Counted from the first letter of the stretch, positions 1-7,449 are shown. The stretch is 64,000 bases of DNA from Streptomyces guryensis (GCF_021261325.1 NZ_JAJSBI010000029.1:1-64000), one strand, 5' to 3'. Notes: generated by a model not told the origin, from the letters alone. Numbers and translations are program-made.

Positions 1-128
1 GACGCCGAGTCGGCCGCACATGAACTCGACGCTGTATGCGTACTTCTCGGTGCCGAGCCGCATCTCGTCGATGAACTCGTACTTGCTTGCTACCGCGGAT
101 CCTTCGCGAAGTACGCTGCGGCTTTTTT
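1..128 (-). CDS. IS3-family transposase OrfB, N-terminal fragment (runs off left edge)
   Basis: This is the start of the catalytic subunit of an IS3-family transposase, cut by the window edge. The -1 frame relative to OrfA reads SKYEFIDEMRLGTEKYAYSV and then FMCGRLGV, the usual opening of IS3 OrfB proteins (KYxFID...MCxxLGV). It has no start of its own. An A6G run on the minus strand (plus strand 122-128) is the classic IS3 slippery heptamer, so OrfB should be made as an OrfAB fusion by -1 frameshifting. The DDE catalytic residues lie outside the window, so activity cannot be judged. Confidence 0.8.
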
Positions 129-380
129 CAGGAAGGTAACTTCCATCTCCAGCTCGCGGTTGCGTCGTTCGAGTTCCTTCAGGCGCGCCCGCTCGTTCAC
201 CGTCAGTTCCGCATCGGGGGCCGGTTCCTGCTGCTTCTGGTACTTTTTCACCCAGCCGCGTAGTGTCTCTGAGTTCAGCTCAAGTTCCCGGGCGACTTCG
301 GAGATCGTCTTGCTTGACCTCAATGCGATCTGGACGGCTTCCTCACGGAACTCCGGCGAGTACTTACTGGGTGGCGCCAC
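90..380 (-). CDS. IS3-family transposase OrfA
   Basis: OrfA is the DNA-binding subunit of an IS3-family transposase. The 96-residue protein has an N-terminal helix-turn-helix (YSPEFREEAVQIAL, then ISEVARELELNSETLRGWV) and a C-terminal leucine-zipper-like helix (ERARLKELERRNRELEMEV, then TFLKKAAAYFAK), both typical of the family. The start is GTG at 380, preceded by a GAGGAA ribosome-binding sequence. It overlaps the OrfB frame, and the A6G slippery run falls within its last codons. The outer end of the element lies somewhere near 390-440, where phage-like coding sequence begins. Confidence 0.88.
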   Translation of the reverse strand: MAPPSKYSPEFREEAVQIALRSSKTISEVARELELNSETLRGWVKKYQKQQEPAPDAELTVNERARLKELERRNRELEMEVTFLKKAAAYFAKDPR

Positions 381-435
381 TTCTTCCTCGTTTCCTTGTC
401 CAAGACAACCCTATTGGGTGCCTGTCCGGAAACTT

Positions 436-609
436 GGTGGCCCCTCATACGTCCTGGACGGCACCCAGCCGCACCTGATCAGGCCGCGACGCCGCAACGG
501 CGTGCTCCGGTTCGTGGTCGACGGGCAGGTGGTGTACTCCGCCTACGCCAGACATCCCGGCACACGCCCCAACAACTTCCTGGCGAGGGCCCTGCGCCTG
601 GGGCGCTGA
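436..609 (+). pseudogene. 3' remnant of a phage structural-protein gene
   Basis: These are the last 57 codons of an open frame with no start of its own, beginning right beside the IS3 element end. The protein reads IRPRRRNGVLRFVVDG and later HPGTRPNNFLARALR. The HPGTRPNxFL motif close to the C-terminus recurs in small head-tail or minor capsid proteins of actinobacterial phages (HK97 gp10-like). The simplest reading is that the insertion sequence removed the 5' part of a prophage gene. The family name is from memory of the motif and is only moderately certain. No other phage gene is visible in the window. Confidence 0.5.
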
Positions 610-669
610 GAAAGAGGGACGATGGCCGATGTGCAGCCGCGCCCCTCTTCACAGCTCCGTTGACGCCAC

Positions 670-1093
670 TCAGCAGTTCCTCACCCAGTGGACCCAGTAC
701 CAGGGCGCGTCGCGGTCATAGCTGTAGGCACCTGCGTCGTGCCAGCGCGAGACGCCACCGTCGTCCAGGAAGTTGGCAACGGTGCCTCTGGTTTGGTTGT
801 TGATCCACGACCCGTCATCCGTCCACGGGATCGGGTAGCGGGCGCAGCTGTACATGGGGATCGACGTGCCCAAGAAGCCCTTTTCGCTGAAGGCGCAGAA
901 GTATCCGTAGGGAATAACATCGTCGCAGACGTTATCCAGCGCCCCCTTGGTCATGTCGCGGGGGTGAGCTTCGCCAGGGACAGCCACGAACATGAGGTTC
1001 TTGCCGCCCAGGTCGATCACGTTGGCGGCCACTTGCTTTCCGCCCATCTGGGCGAGATACCGGTCCACTTCGTGCTGGAGTGCCGAAGTCTGA
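670..1093 (-). pseudogene. I36-type secreted inhibitor-like protein, 5' end lost at an IS junction
   Basis: The C-terminal part (YGYFCAFSEKGFLG, SIPMYSCARYPIPWTDDGSW, then HWVRNC) has the cysteine and tryptophan pattern of Streptomyces secreted proteins annotated as peptidase inhibitor family I36. The upstream part (LQHEVDRYLAQMGGKQVAAN, VIDLGG, FVAVPGEAHPRD) matches the pro-region of the same family. The frame runs straight into the IS5-like element at 1094 with no signal peptide. The sequence beyond the other IS end meets a stop after two codons in the same frame, so the missing 5' part is not simply displaced. A GTG at 1068 could in principle start a short protein, but without a signal sequence it would not be secreted. 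Confidence 0.6.
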
Positions 1094-1100
1094 GTGGACG

Positions 1101-1499
1101 TTAAGTCCGTTTCTGGTAGCGGCCTCGTCCGGGCTGGGTGAGGAAGCCTTGATGGAGGAGGCGTCCGAGGCGAGCGCGGGTGACGTTGACCGATGCCTCG
1201 TCGGTGGGCATGCCGAGGAGTTCGTGCAGCTCACGGGCTCGGAACTCCTGGTCGGGGTGCTGGTTGAAGGCGTTCACTATGGCCTGGTAAGCGCTGTTCG
1301 TCTCGGGCGCTTCGGAGTCTTCTTGGGTCGGTGCGAGTTCGGCGATGACTTTCCGGGTGGTCGCCAGGTCCGCCAGTCGTGCTTCGAGCTCAGCCAAGGC
1401 GGCGCTCAAGTGCTCTATCTGGTCGCGTAGTTCACCGGCCCGGGCCGTGGCCTTCTCGTGCTGCGTCTGGAGGTCTGCCAGGAGCTCGAGGATGTTCAC
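1101..1499 (-). CDS. IS passenger protein: coiled coil plus winged-helix-like domain
   Basis: The 132-residue protein starts at GTG 1499, overlapping the transposase stop by four bases, so it is translationally coupled. The first 60 residues form a charged coiled coil (LQTQHEKATARAGELRDQIE...). The C-terminal half (YQAIVNAFNQHPDQEFRARE, then LGMPTDEASVNVTRARLGRL) looks like a winged helix with a basic tail. It may bind DNA and regulate transposition, or it may be cargo. No function can be assigned from sequence. Its stop codon TAA lies at 1101-1103, inside the terminal inverted repeat, so gene and element end have been shaped together. Confidence 0.75.
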   Translation of the reverse strand: MNILELLADLQTQHEKATARAGELRDQIEHLSAALAELEARLADLATTRKVIAELAPTQEDSEAPETNSAYQAIVNAFNQHPDQEFRARELHELLGMPTDEASVNVTRARLGRLLHQGFLTQPGRGRYQKRT

Positions 1500-2350
1500 G
1501 CAGCCAGCTCGAGGGTGTCGCGCCAGGCCGGACTCGGGGTGGTGAGGCGGCGGGTCATGTTCGCGATGGAGGCCCAGTAGACGCGCGAGGCAGAGGTGTC
1601 GGGCCGGTGGTCGTACTCACGGGCCAGACGCCGGTGCAGCATCAACGTGCCGTTGACCTGCTCCACGATCCACCTTTTCGGTTGCGGGACGAAGCCTTTG
1701 CCCTGGTCATCGGGGTTGCGGCGGACGATCTCGACGTCGATGTCCAACAACGCGCCATGGATGAGGACTTCGTCCTTGAAGCCCTGATCCACCAGGGCCT
1801 TCTCCAGCCGCGTCCCGCACCGCTCGGCGGCCTGGTCGAGCAGGGCGGTGCCGGCGGTGTTGTCGTGGGCGGATGCGGCCAGCACCACGACGCCGATGAT
1901 CAGCCCCAGCACGTCCACGGCCAGTCCCCGCTTGCGGCCCGACACATTCTTGTTGGCGTCCAGCCCCGTCGTGGTCTTCGGGACACCCGCGGCCGCGCGC
2001 ACGGACTGGGTATCGAGGATCACGAGGGACGGGTCCTCTAATCGGCGGGCCTTCTCCCGTACCTGGCAGCGCAGGAGTTCCTGGATCCGCTGGTCCAGGC
2101 CGTACTGGCGCCACAGGCCGAAGTAGTAGAAGACCGCCGACCAGGACGGCAGATCATGCGGGAGGTAGCGCCACTGGCAGCCCGTCCGGTTCTGGTAAAA
2201 GATCGCGTTCACGACCTCCCGCAGATCACAGGCCCCGGGGTCGCCGGTCGCCGACCGGGCCACCCGGTCCTGCTTCCACGCCGTGATCATCGGCTCGATC
2301 AACATCCACTGCTCGTCCGATAAGTCGCTGGGGTATGGCTCTCGCTCCAT
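1496..2350 (-). CDS. IS5-family DDE transposase
   Basis: The protein opens MEREPYPSDLSDEQWMLIEP, a hallmark of IS5-family transposases, then continues REVVNAIFYQNRTGCQWRYL, where the conserved GCQWR and LP residues of the N-terminal domain are visible. First catalytic Asp: VILDTQSVRAAAGVPKTTTG. Middle region: GRKRGLAVDVLGLIIGVVV. C-terminal region: RWIVEQVNGTLMLHRRL, the Glu-containing motif. Length is about 284 residues, normal for the group. I chose the ATG at 2350 because family members begin there; a GTG at 2407 would add a non-conserved 19-residue leader. No frameshift is present. Confidence 0.9.
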   Translation of the reverse strand: MEREPYPSDLSDEQWMLIEPMITAWKQDRVARSATGDPGACDLREVVNAIFYQNRTGCQWRYLPHDLPSWSAVFYYFGLWRQYGLDQRIQELLRCQVREKARRLEDPSLVILDTQSVRAAAGVPKTTTGLDANKNVSGRKRGLAVDVLGLIIGVVVLAASAHDNTAGTALLDQAAERCGTRLEKALVDQGFKDEVLIHGALLDIDVEIVRRNPDDQGKGFVPQPKRWIVEQVNGTLMLHRRLAREYDHRPDTSASRVYWASIANMTRRLTTPSPAWRDTLELAA

Positions 2351-2540
2351 GCCCGCATCACAGCATGGACATGCCCACCGCGTGGTCGACCTGGCGATCA
2401 GTACCACGATCGAGCGATCACGAACCGAGGAAGATCGGACTTAACGTCCACTGAGAAGGTCAGAAGTCCTCAGAGTCACCCTATGGTCAGGCCCACGGAG
2501 CCTGTCGATGATGTAGGTCGGGCAGCCCTGCGCCTACCTG

Positions 2541-2681
2541 GTGATGGAGCCCACCTACAAGGTCCGCATCCCCGCACGCCTCAAGGACGGCCAGGAGGTC
2601 CGGATCCGCGAACTCGGCGGCCCCGGCCAGAACGGCGGTGCGCCCGGAGACCTGTACGTCACCGTCCACATCGACGGCTGA
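2541..2681 (+). pseudogene. DnaJ C-terminal fragment
   Basis: A short open stretch reads YKVRIPARLKDGQEVRIREL and then GGPGQNGGAPGDLYVTVHID before TGA. This is the conserved segment of the C-terminal substrate-binding domain of DnaJ and CbpA co-chaperones (VRIPxGVKDGxRIRLxGxG, then GGPxGDLYVTV). The J-domain, zinc fingers and everything upstream are missing, so it is a scrap. The GTG at 2541 could act as a start, but a 46-residue product is unlikely to work. Confidence 0.65.
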
Positions 2682-2694
2682 ACTGCCTTCGGTC

Positions 2695-2784
2695 GGGACC
2701 ATCCCCGCGGGCGCGGGGAGCAGGTGAGCATGAGCGGACCGATGACGGGGGTCTCGGGACCATCCCCGCGCCCGCGGGGATGGT
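2695..2784 (-). CRISPR. Two-repeat type I-E CRISPR remnant
   Basis: Two 29-base repeats (2695-2723 and 2756-2784) flank a spacer of exactly 32 bases (2724-2755), the canonical spacing for type I-E arrays. Read on the minus strand, the 2695-2723 copy begins CTGCTCCCCGCG and ends GCGGGGATGGTCCC, the familiar actinobacterial type I-E repeat with its GC stem. The other copy keeps the stem and the GATGGTCCC end, but its first bases and the loop have diverged. No cas gene and no AT-rich leader are visible. The array sits between a DnaJ scrap and non-coding sequence. Confidence 0.75.
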
Positions 2785-2872
2785 CCCACGATCGTGCCCG
2801 GGCTGGGCATACAGATCCGGCTGTAGACCGACGAGACCTGACGCGTCGTGGAGTAGTGATCCGTGGTTTTGG

Positions 2873-2955
2873 TATGGTCCTCGGCATGTCCTACATGTTC
2901 GTTCGCCTCCGTACCGCCTAAGACGTCTGCCGCCGCAGTCGCTCAGCGACCGGCG
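2873..2955 (+). promoter_or_regulatory. Possible leaderless leader peptide and hairpin
   Basis: A -10-like TATGGT (2873-2878) sits seven bases before an ATG (2886) that opens an 11-codon frame, MSYMFVRLRTA, stopping at 2921. A hairpin with stem GTCGC/GCGAC (2938-2950), flanked by GCCG and CGGC pairing, follows. This layout of leaderless short frame then stem resembles actinobacterial attenuators. The next recognisable gene, a broken hydrolase, starts over 300 bases away. If real, it may be the surviving leader of a lost gene. The rest of 2785-3257 shows nothing recognisable. Confidence 0.25.
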
Positions 2956-3257
2956 CCAGCCGAGGAACCCGCAGAAGACCATCGTGTCTCACGGCACAGC
3001 CCTGCGGGTGCCGCTCGGCCCTGACCGTCGACGCGCACTCTTGCCGGTGAGCCCATCCACGTCGTGTGCTGCCCCTGACCAGGCGGCTGACGCTGGTTGA
3101 TCGCTGCCGTCGGCCTCCGTGCGCCCGGCCACTGAACCGTGCTGCGCCTGGCGACAGGCGTGCCCGTTTCTCTCTTCGACTTCGGCGGCGCACCGCGTCG
3201 GCATCAGCCCTTCAGGCATGCCCGCTGCGCCGCCCACCGGACATAGGACTGACCCGA

Positions 3258-4153
3258 ATGACATCTGTCTCCAGTAACTCTCCCCGTCCGCGCCAGGCCC
3301 GCGAGGCCAATGCGACGTTCGTGCTCGTGCACGGCGTGTGCACCAGCTCGTTCATGTGGGCTCCCATCCAGCGCGAGCTGGCGCTGCTCGGGCACCGCAG
3401 CTTCGCCGTGGACCTGCCGGGGCACGGCTTCGACGCGCAGTACTCCGCCGCCTACCAGGCCCCGCAGGACCTTGACGCGTGGGCGGCCGAACCGTCCGAA
3501 CTGGCCGGGGTCACCCTTCAGGACAACGTCGACATGGTCGTCGACGTCGTCCGGCGGGTGGCCGAGCACGGTCCGGTGGTCCTGGTGCGTGCCAGCCTCG
3601 GTGGAACCACCATCACCGGGGTGGGGAACACGATTCCCGACCTGGGGACCGGCTCGTCTACATCTCCGGCTGGTCGTGCGTGGAACGCTCCAACCCCATC
3701 GCATACATGCAGGAGCCCGAGTTCGCCGACAACCTGATGGCCCCGCTGGCCGCGCTGAACGTCGGCGATCCCGCCGAACTCGGCGTCGGCCGGGCGAACT
3801 ACCGCACCGCCGACCCGGTCATGCTGGCCGGGCTCAAAGCGGCGATGATGGCGGACAGCACCGATGACCAGTTCCGGGCTTTCCTCAACATCCTGCAGCC
3901 GGACGAGTCCCTGGCGGTGATGATGTCCGACGCTCGCGGCCACGCGGACACCTGGGGCACCATCGCCCGCTCCTACATCCTTCTCACCGAAGACCGGTCG
4001 CTTCCCGTGGCCATGCAGGGCCGCCTGATCGCCGAAGCCGACGCACTGACGCCCTGCAACCCGTACGACGTGCACACCCTGGCCACCAGCCACGTCGGGT
4101 TCCTGCTCAAGCCGGCGGAAGTGGCCGGCATCCTCGACCAACTGACCGTCTGA
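3258..4153 (+). pseudogene. Alpha/beta hydrolase, frameshifted
   Basis: The N-terminal part reads ATFVLVHGVCTSSFMWAPIQ, the oxyanion-loop HG motif, then FAVDLPGHGFDAQYS. The expected nucleophile elbow (GHSLGG) appears as VLVRASLGGTTITGVGN, so the Ser is kept but its two preceding residues are not. The frame then shifts by one base near 3640-3650: frame one ends GNTIPDL, and the next frame resumes DRLVYISGWSCVERSNP and runs to TSHVGFLLKPAEVAGILDQL, which keeps the catalytic His. Restoring one base would give about 298 residues, the normal size for these streptomycete esterase or hydrolase proteins. Start is the ATG at 3258. Confidence 0.75.
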
Positions 4154-4180
4154 CCCCAAAGGGCAAACCGCTACCTAGCG

Positions 4181-4218
4181 CATTGGATGGGGCAGCCCGC
4201 GGCTGCCCGCATCCAATG
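4181..4218. repeat. Long imperfect inverted repeat (hairpin)
   Basis: The arms CATTGGATG-GGGCAGCC and GGCTGCCCGCATCCAATG pair over 17 positions with one bulged base and a three-base loop. The hairpin lies just past the broken hydrolase. It may be a terminator without a T-run, or a recombination relic linked to the resolvase region that follows. Confidence 0.6.
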
Positions 4219-4395
4219 AACGCCGCAGGCAAGCCCTACAAACTCGCCAACGGATCAGGAGTTGGCCTCCGAAGCCCCGGCTGCCGCGCGGTAGGCGGAG
4301 CTGCGACAGCGGGCAAAGAGGCCGCCAGGGGCCGACGAGTGGCGCGGAGGAGGCGGCATCCGTGCCGCGCCGCTCGCGGACCCCGCCCCGGTCGG

Positions 4396-4518
4396 AGTGT
4401 CGGCAAACGATCGTCTGCCGACACTCGGCGCAGTGATCACGAACCCGCAGGCGGGAAGTGTCGGAAACTTGCGTCGACAATCAACGTCGGAGAACGGTTC
4501 TTCGGGTCGTTTCCGACG
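4396..4518. other. Putative res site of the adjacent serine resolvase
   Basis: Immediately upstream of the resolvase start lie a 30-base near-perfect palindrome (4396-4425, arms AGTGTCGGCA and TGCCGACACT) and a second pair of inverted arms, GTCGGAAAC (4460-4468) and GTTTCCGAC (4509-4517). The shared GTCGG/CCGAC half-sites, repeated in inverted pairs before the gene, match the expected layout of a multi-subsite res region bound by a Tn3-type resolvase. Subsite borders are my inference. Confidence 0.5.
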
Positions 4519-5122
4519 ATGCTCATTGGCTGTGCCCGCACATCGACGGCCGGCCAGAACCCCGATCATCAGATCGACGCACTACTCCGCCACGGCGTCG
4601 ACCGCGACAACATCCACGTCGACGTCGCCAGCGGCGCGAAGGCATCCCGCCCGAAGCTCGACCTCGTCATGCAACTGCTCCGCGAGGGCGACACGTTGAA
4701 GGTGACCCGGCTCGACCGGCTCTCCCGCTCCGTGCTGCACCTGGTGACCCCTCGGTGCCGAGCTGCGCGAGGGAAGTATTGGGCTGCACGTCATCGAGCA
4801 GGGCATCGACACCGCCACGATGGAGGGGCGGGCGATGTTCGGGATGCTGTCCGTACTGGCGGAGCTCCAGCGAGAGCTGATCGTGGCGAACACGAACGAC
4901 GGGCTCGCCTCCGCGCGGGTCCGTGGCCGGGTGGGCGGACGCCGGCCGAAGCTCACCGAGGACCAGGCCGCGCTCGCCCAACGACTCTACGACGAACGGG
5001 AGAAGACGGTCCAACAGATCGCCGACATGTTCAGCGTGCCGAGGTCGACGGTGTACGGGCACCTCGACAGAGCCAAGACCGTCCCCCGTCAGCCGAAGAA
5101 GACCAAAGTCACGAAGCCCTGA
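4519..5122 (+). pseudogene. Serine resolvase (Tn3 TnpR-type), frameshifted
   Basis: The N-terminal domain reads MLIGCARTSTAGQNPDHQID; the nucleophile Ser is at residue 9 in the usual Y/ARxST context. It continues VTRLDRLSRSVLHLVT. One extra base in the run of four C near 4750 shifts the frame. The next frame resumes LGAELREGSIGLHVIEQGID, then AMFGMLSVLAELQRELI and a helix-turn-helix tail (TVQQIADMFSVPRSTVYGHL). Deleting one C restores a full-length resolvase of about 200 residues. Regions before and after show no transposase, so it is an orphan. From 5123 to 5442 I see no gene. Confidence 0.85.
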
Positions 5123-5442
5123 AAGCTACCGGCTGGTTACTTGTCACCTGGTTTGCCGCTCGTTAACGGCACCCCCCGTTCCGCCGTTCCCCAGAGCCAG
5201 TTGAGACGCGCGCAGCGGGTGTGGGGCCGGCCCCGGCCGGACCACCGGACCAGCAGTGCTGCATCCACCACGCAATGCCAGCAGCGACGGGTCCGGAGCC
5301 TGACGCCCAGCAAGTACCTCGCACCGGGCTAAAGAGCGCGGCTCGCCCCAGCTGACGGACGGCGAACTCTTTGTTGGCTGCACCGGCCCCAGATCTCCAA
5401 CTTGTCCTGTGAATAGCTCCGTTGGGTGGCTATCGTCACAAG

Positions 5443-5823
5443 ATGACGTGGTGGCAGGCGGCGCTGTGGGGTTTGGCCGGAGGCGGAGCGGCCTCGGTGC
5501 TTTCCTTGTCCGCGGCTGTCGTATCGGGCGGATACACCTGGCCGTGGCGCAAGGAGGGCGAGCTGTGGCCGCGACTGTTCGTGCTGGCCGCCGGGCTCGT
5601 ACTGGGATCCCTGGTGGCCACCGCCGCGCATGATCAGATCAGTGGGCCCTGGCCCGCCTTTATCTTCGGCATTGGTGCTCCCGCCACGATCCGGGGAATC
5701 CTCTCCGGCGTGGAAGTCGGACCGCGGCCCATCACTGAGCCAACTCAGGGCCGTCGGGCGGGCGCAGTTCCGCCGCTGTTGTCTGCACCGGAGGAGGGAG
5801 GGATCCGTGAAGACGCGCCCTGA
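5443..5823 (+). CDS. Small membrane protein coupled to a pentapeptide-repeat gene
   Basis: The 126-residue protein begins MTWWQAALWGLAGGGAASVL and has hydrophobic helices at about residues 6-30, 46-66 and 74-92, followed by a polar, proline-rich tail. Conserved-looking features are the N-terminal WW pair, the WPWR motif between helices and GAPATIRGILSGVEV at the end of the membrane part. Similar proteins are common in Streptomyces with no known function. The ATG at 5443 is preferred over 5422 because helix one starts right after it. The stop lies 17 bases beyond the start of the next gene, so the two are translationally coupled. Confidence 0.72.
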   Translation: MTWWQAALWGLAGGGAASVLSLSAAVVSGGYTWPWRKEGELWPRLFVLAAGLVLGSLVATAAHDQISGPWPAFIFGIGAPATIRGILSGVEVGPRPITEPTQGRRAGAVPPLLSAPEEGGIREDAP

Positions 5824-6739
5824 CACCCTCCTTGGCCTCCTTGCTGTGGCGGCCCGCTCTCCCCGCCCCTGGCTGCACTTTTCGACCTCCAACTGGTGGA
5901 CCCGGGTACTCCTGGCTGGCGGCGCTCGACGTCGCCCCCTGACCCAGGCTTATCTGGCTGGCGCGGACCTGCGCAACGCTTATCTGGCCGGTGCAGACCT
6001 GGGCCGCGCGGACCTGACCTACGCGGACCTGCGCCGCGCGGACCTGCGCCGCGCGGACCTGCGCCGCGCGGACCTGACCGACGCGAACCTGACCGACGCG
6101 GACCTGACCTACGCGGACCTGCGCCTAACGAACCTGCGCCGCGCGGACCTGACCGACGCGAACCTGCGCCGCGCGGACCTGACCGACGCGAACCTTACCG
6201 ACGCGAACCTGCGTCGCGCGGACCTGACCGACGCGGACCTGCGCCACGCGAACCTGACCGACGCGCACCTGGCCGACGCGCACTTGACTGACGCGAACCT
6301 GACCGACGCGGACCTGCGCCGCGCGAACCTGACCGGCTCGAACCTGCGCCGCGCGGACCTGACCGACGCGCACCTGCGCGACGCGCACCTGACTGACGCG
6401 CACTTGACCGGCGCGAACCTGACTGACGCGAACCTGACCGACGCGCACCTGACCGGCGCGAACCTGACCGGCGCGAACCTGCTCCGCGCGAACCTGACCT
6501 ACGCGGACCTGACCGACGCCGATCTGACCGACGCACTGGGCTTCGAGTACCTGACCGGCTCGTTTCTGCGCGGCGCGGATCTGGGGGACGCGACATGGTC
6601 GGAGTCGACTCGTTGGCCTGGTGCCGTTGCCTCGGTGATGCGGGAGCGGTCCGTATCGATCGGCGGTGGGAAGTATCGCGTGCAGGGTTCCGGGAACACC
6701 GGGGCGGATCTGTCAGTACCTCAGGTCCCCGTGCCCTGA
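5807..6739 (+). CDS. Pentapeptide-repeat protein
   Basis: The protein has 310 residues. After about 45 non-repeat residues (RSPRPWLHFSTSNWWTRVLL) it carries around 40 tandem A(D/N)LxX pentapeptides, mostly ADLRR, ANLTD and AHLTD, from roughly residue 48 to 258, then a short tail. Such repeats fold into a right-handed quadrilateral beta-helix. Some family members mimic DNA and protect gyrase, while others are scaffolds. The repeat faces here are rich in Asp, Thr and Arg. The start is GTG at 5807 behind a very strong GGAGGAGGGAGG Shine-Dalgarno, inside the end of the upstream membrane gene. The DNA is a near-tandem 15-base repeat that could expand or contract by slippage. Confidence 0.88.
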   Translation: MKTRPDTLLGLLAVAARSPRPWLHFSTSNWWTRVLLAGGARRRPLTQAYLAGADLRNAYLAGADLGRADLTYADLRRADLRRADLRRADLTDANLTDADLTYADLRLTNLRRADLTDANLRRADLTDANLTDANLRRADLTDADLRHANLTDAHLADAHLTDANLTDADLRRANLTGSNLRRADLTDAHLRDAHLTDAHLTGANLTDANLTDAHLTGANLTGANLLRANLTYADLTDADLTDALGFEYLTGSFLRGADLGDATWSESTRWPGAVASVMRERSVSIGGGKYRVQGSGNTGADLSVPQVPVP

Positions 6740-6878
6740 CTGAAGCCCCGGACTTACCCTGGCGGGTGACACCCAGCAAGATCACCGCGGTTTGCGGCTG
6801 GTGACAGCGTTCTTACCGGTACTTGACATCGTGCGGCTCGCCGCGGCCTGGGCCAGTCGGTGCCTCTACCTGGACGCG

Positions 6879-7010
6879 ATGGAGCGCGAGGCATACACCA
6901 ACGACCTGGACGATCCGCGCGCTTATCGCGGTGTCCGCCGCCTCCAACCGGTCCAAGGCCGACCAGGATCCCTCCGCAGGGATGCCGCCGTCGGCCGGCA
7001 CTGCCCGACG
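6879..7010 (+). pseudogene. HNH endonuclease (DUF1524/GmrSD-like) scrap, frameshifted
   Basis: One frame reads MEREAYTNDLDDP and the next frame resumes RALIAVSAASNRSKADQDPS. Joined, they resemble the C-terminal region of secreted HNH-family proteins in actinobacteria (YxNDLxDPRxLIAVSxxxNRSKGDxDPxxWxPP). The catalytic HNH centre upstream is absent and the frame breaks around 6918. Position 6740-6878 shows nothing else recognisable. Confidence 0.45.
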
Positions 7011-7053
7011 TCCTCATCACGGTCACCATCGCCCACTGAACTCACACAGGCCG

Positions 7054-7318
7054 GGCCCCGGAAAGGCCGTCAGCCTTTCAGAACCACGGCCTGCTCACGG
7101 TCGGCGCGTCCGTCGCCGAAGCCGCGTGGCACTTCATCACCATGGAACGCTCCAGCCAGGCCCAGCTCCTCGCCATGGCCGCCGGAACTCCGAAGACCAT
7201 CGACGCAGGCACAGCACGGATGGTCCGTTCCCAGATCTCCCGCGCACTGGCCGGCTGGTTCCAGTTCCGGCCGCTGTGGGAGCAGATCACCGTGGAACAG
7301 CCTGACCTGTACCGCTGA
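7054..7318 (+). pseudogene. Class II aldolase/adducin-family fragment, frameshifted
   Basis: The segment reads GPGKAVSL and, after one extra T near 7078, continues QNHGLLTVGASVAEAAWHFI and TMERSSQAQLLAMAAG to FQFRPLWEQITVEQPDLYR. NHGLLTVG with the following AAW and MERxxQAQLLA blocks is characteristic of the C-terminal half of class II aldolase/adducin proteins. The N-terminal half with the other metal-binding histidines is missing. Confidence 0.7.
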
Positions 7319-7449
7319 AACAGCGACGGGATTCCACCGGCCGATTGCTGGCAGCGCCCGCCGCCGGCACGGTCGGGAACGAGGCGGCGGCGCTCACCGG
7401 TAGTGGTGCGGACAGGAACCAGCCGCCACCAGGAACTCCGGGCCCGCAG

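Larger units (their letters stand above)
1094..2451 (-). mobile_element. Complete IS5-like insertion sequence with a passenger gene
   Basis: The element is bounded by a perfect 16-base inverted repeat, GTGGACGTTAAGTCCG (1094-1109) and its reverse complement (2436-2451). A TGA trinucleotide flanks both sides (1091-1093 and 2452-2454), consistent with a duplicated TNA target as made by some IS5-family groups. If the flanking A/T pair is counted as part of the repeat, it extends to 17 bases. Inside are two minus-strand genes: a DDE transposase and a downstream winged-helix passenger whose stop codon lies within the left inverted repeat. Both frames are open, so the element may still be mobile. 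Confidence 0.88.

Noticed and set aside
2455..2540. Continuation of the I36-like gene beyond the right IS end
   Set aside because: After removing the duplicated TGA, the frame meets a stop after two codons and shows no signal peptide.
5990..6520. Tandem DNA repeats that might be a CRISPR array
   Set aside because: The 15-base units are contiguous, encode the pentapeptide protein in frame and lack spacers.
6125..6785. Repetitive open frames (VGQVRA-type and RRSGSR-type repeats) on the minus strand
   Set aside because: They are antisense reflections of the 15-base pentapeptide repeat and have no ribosome-binding site or plausible family.
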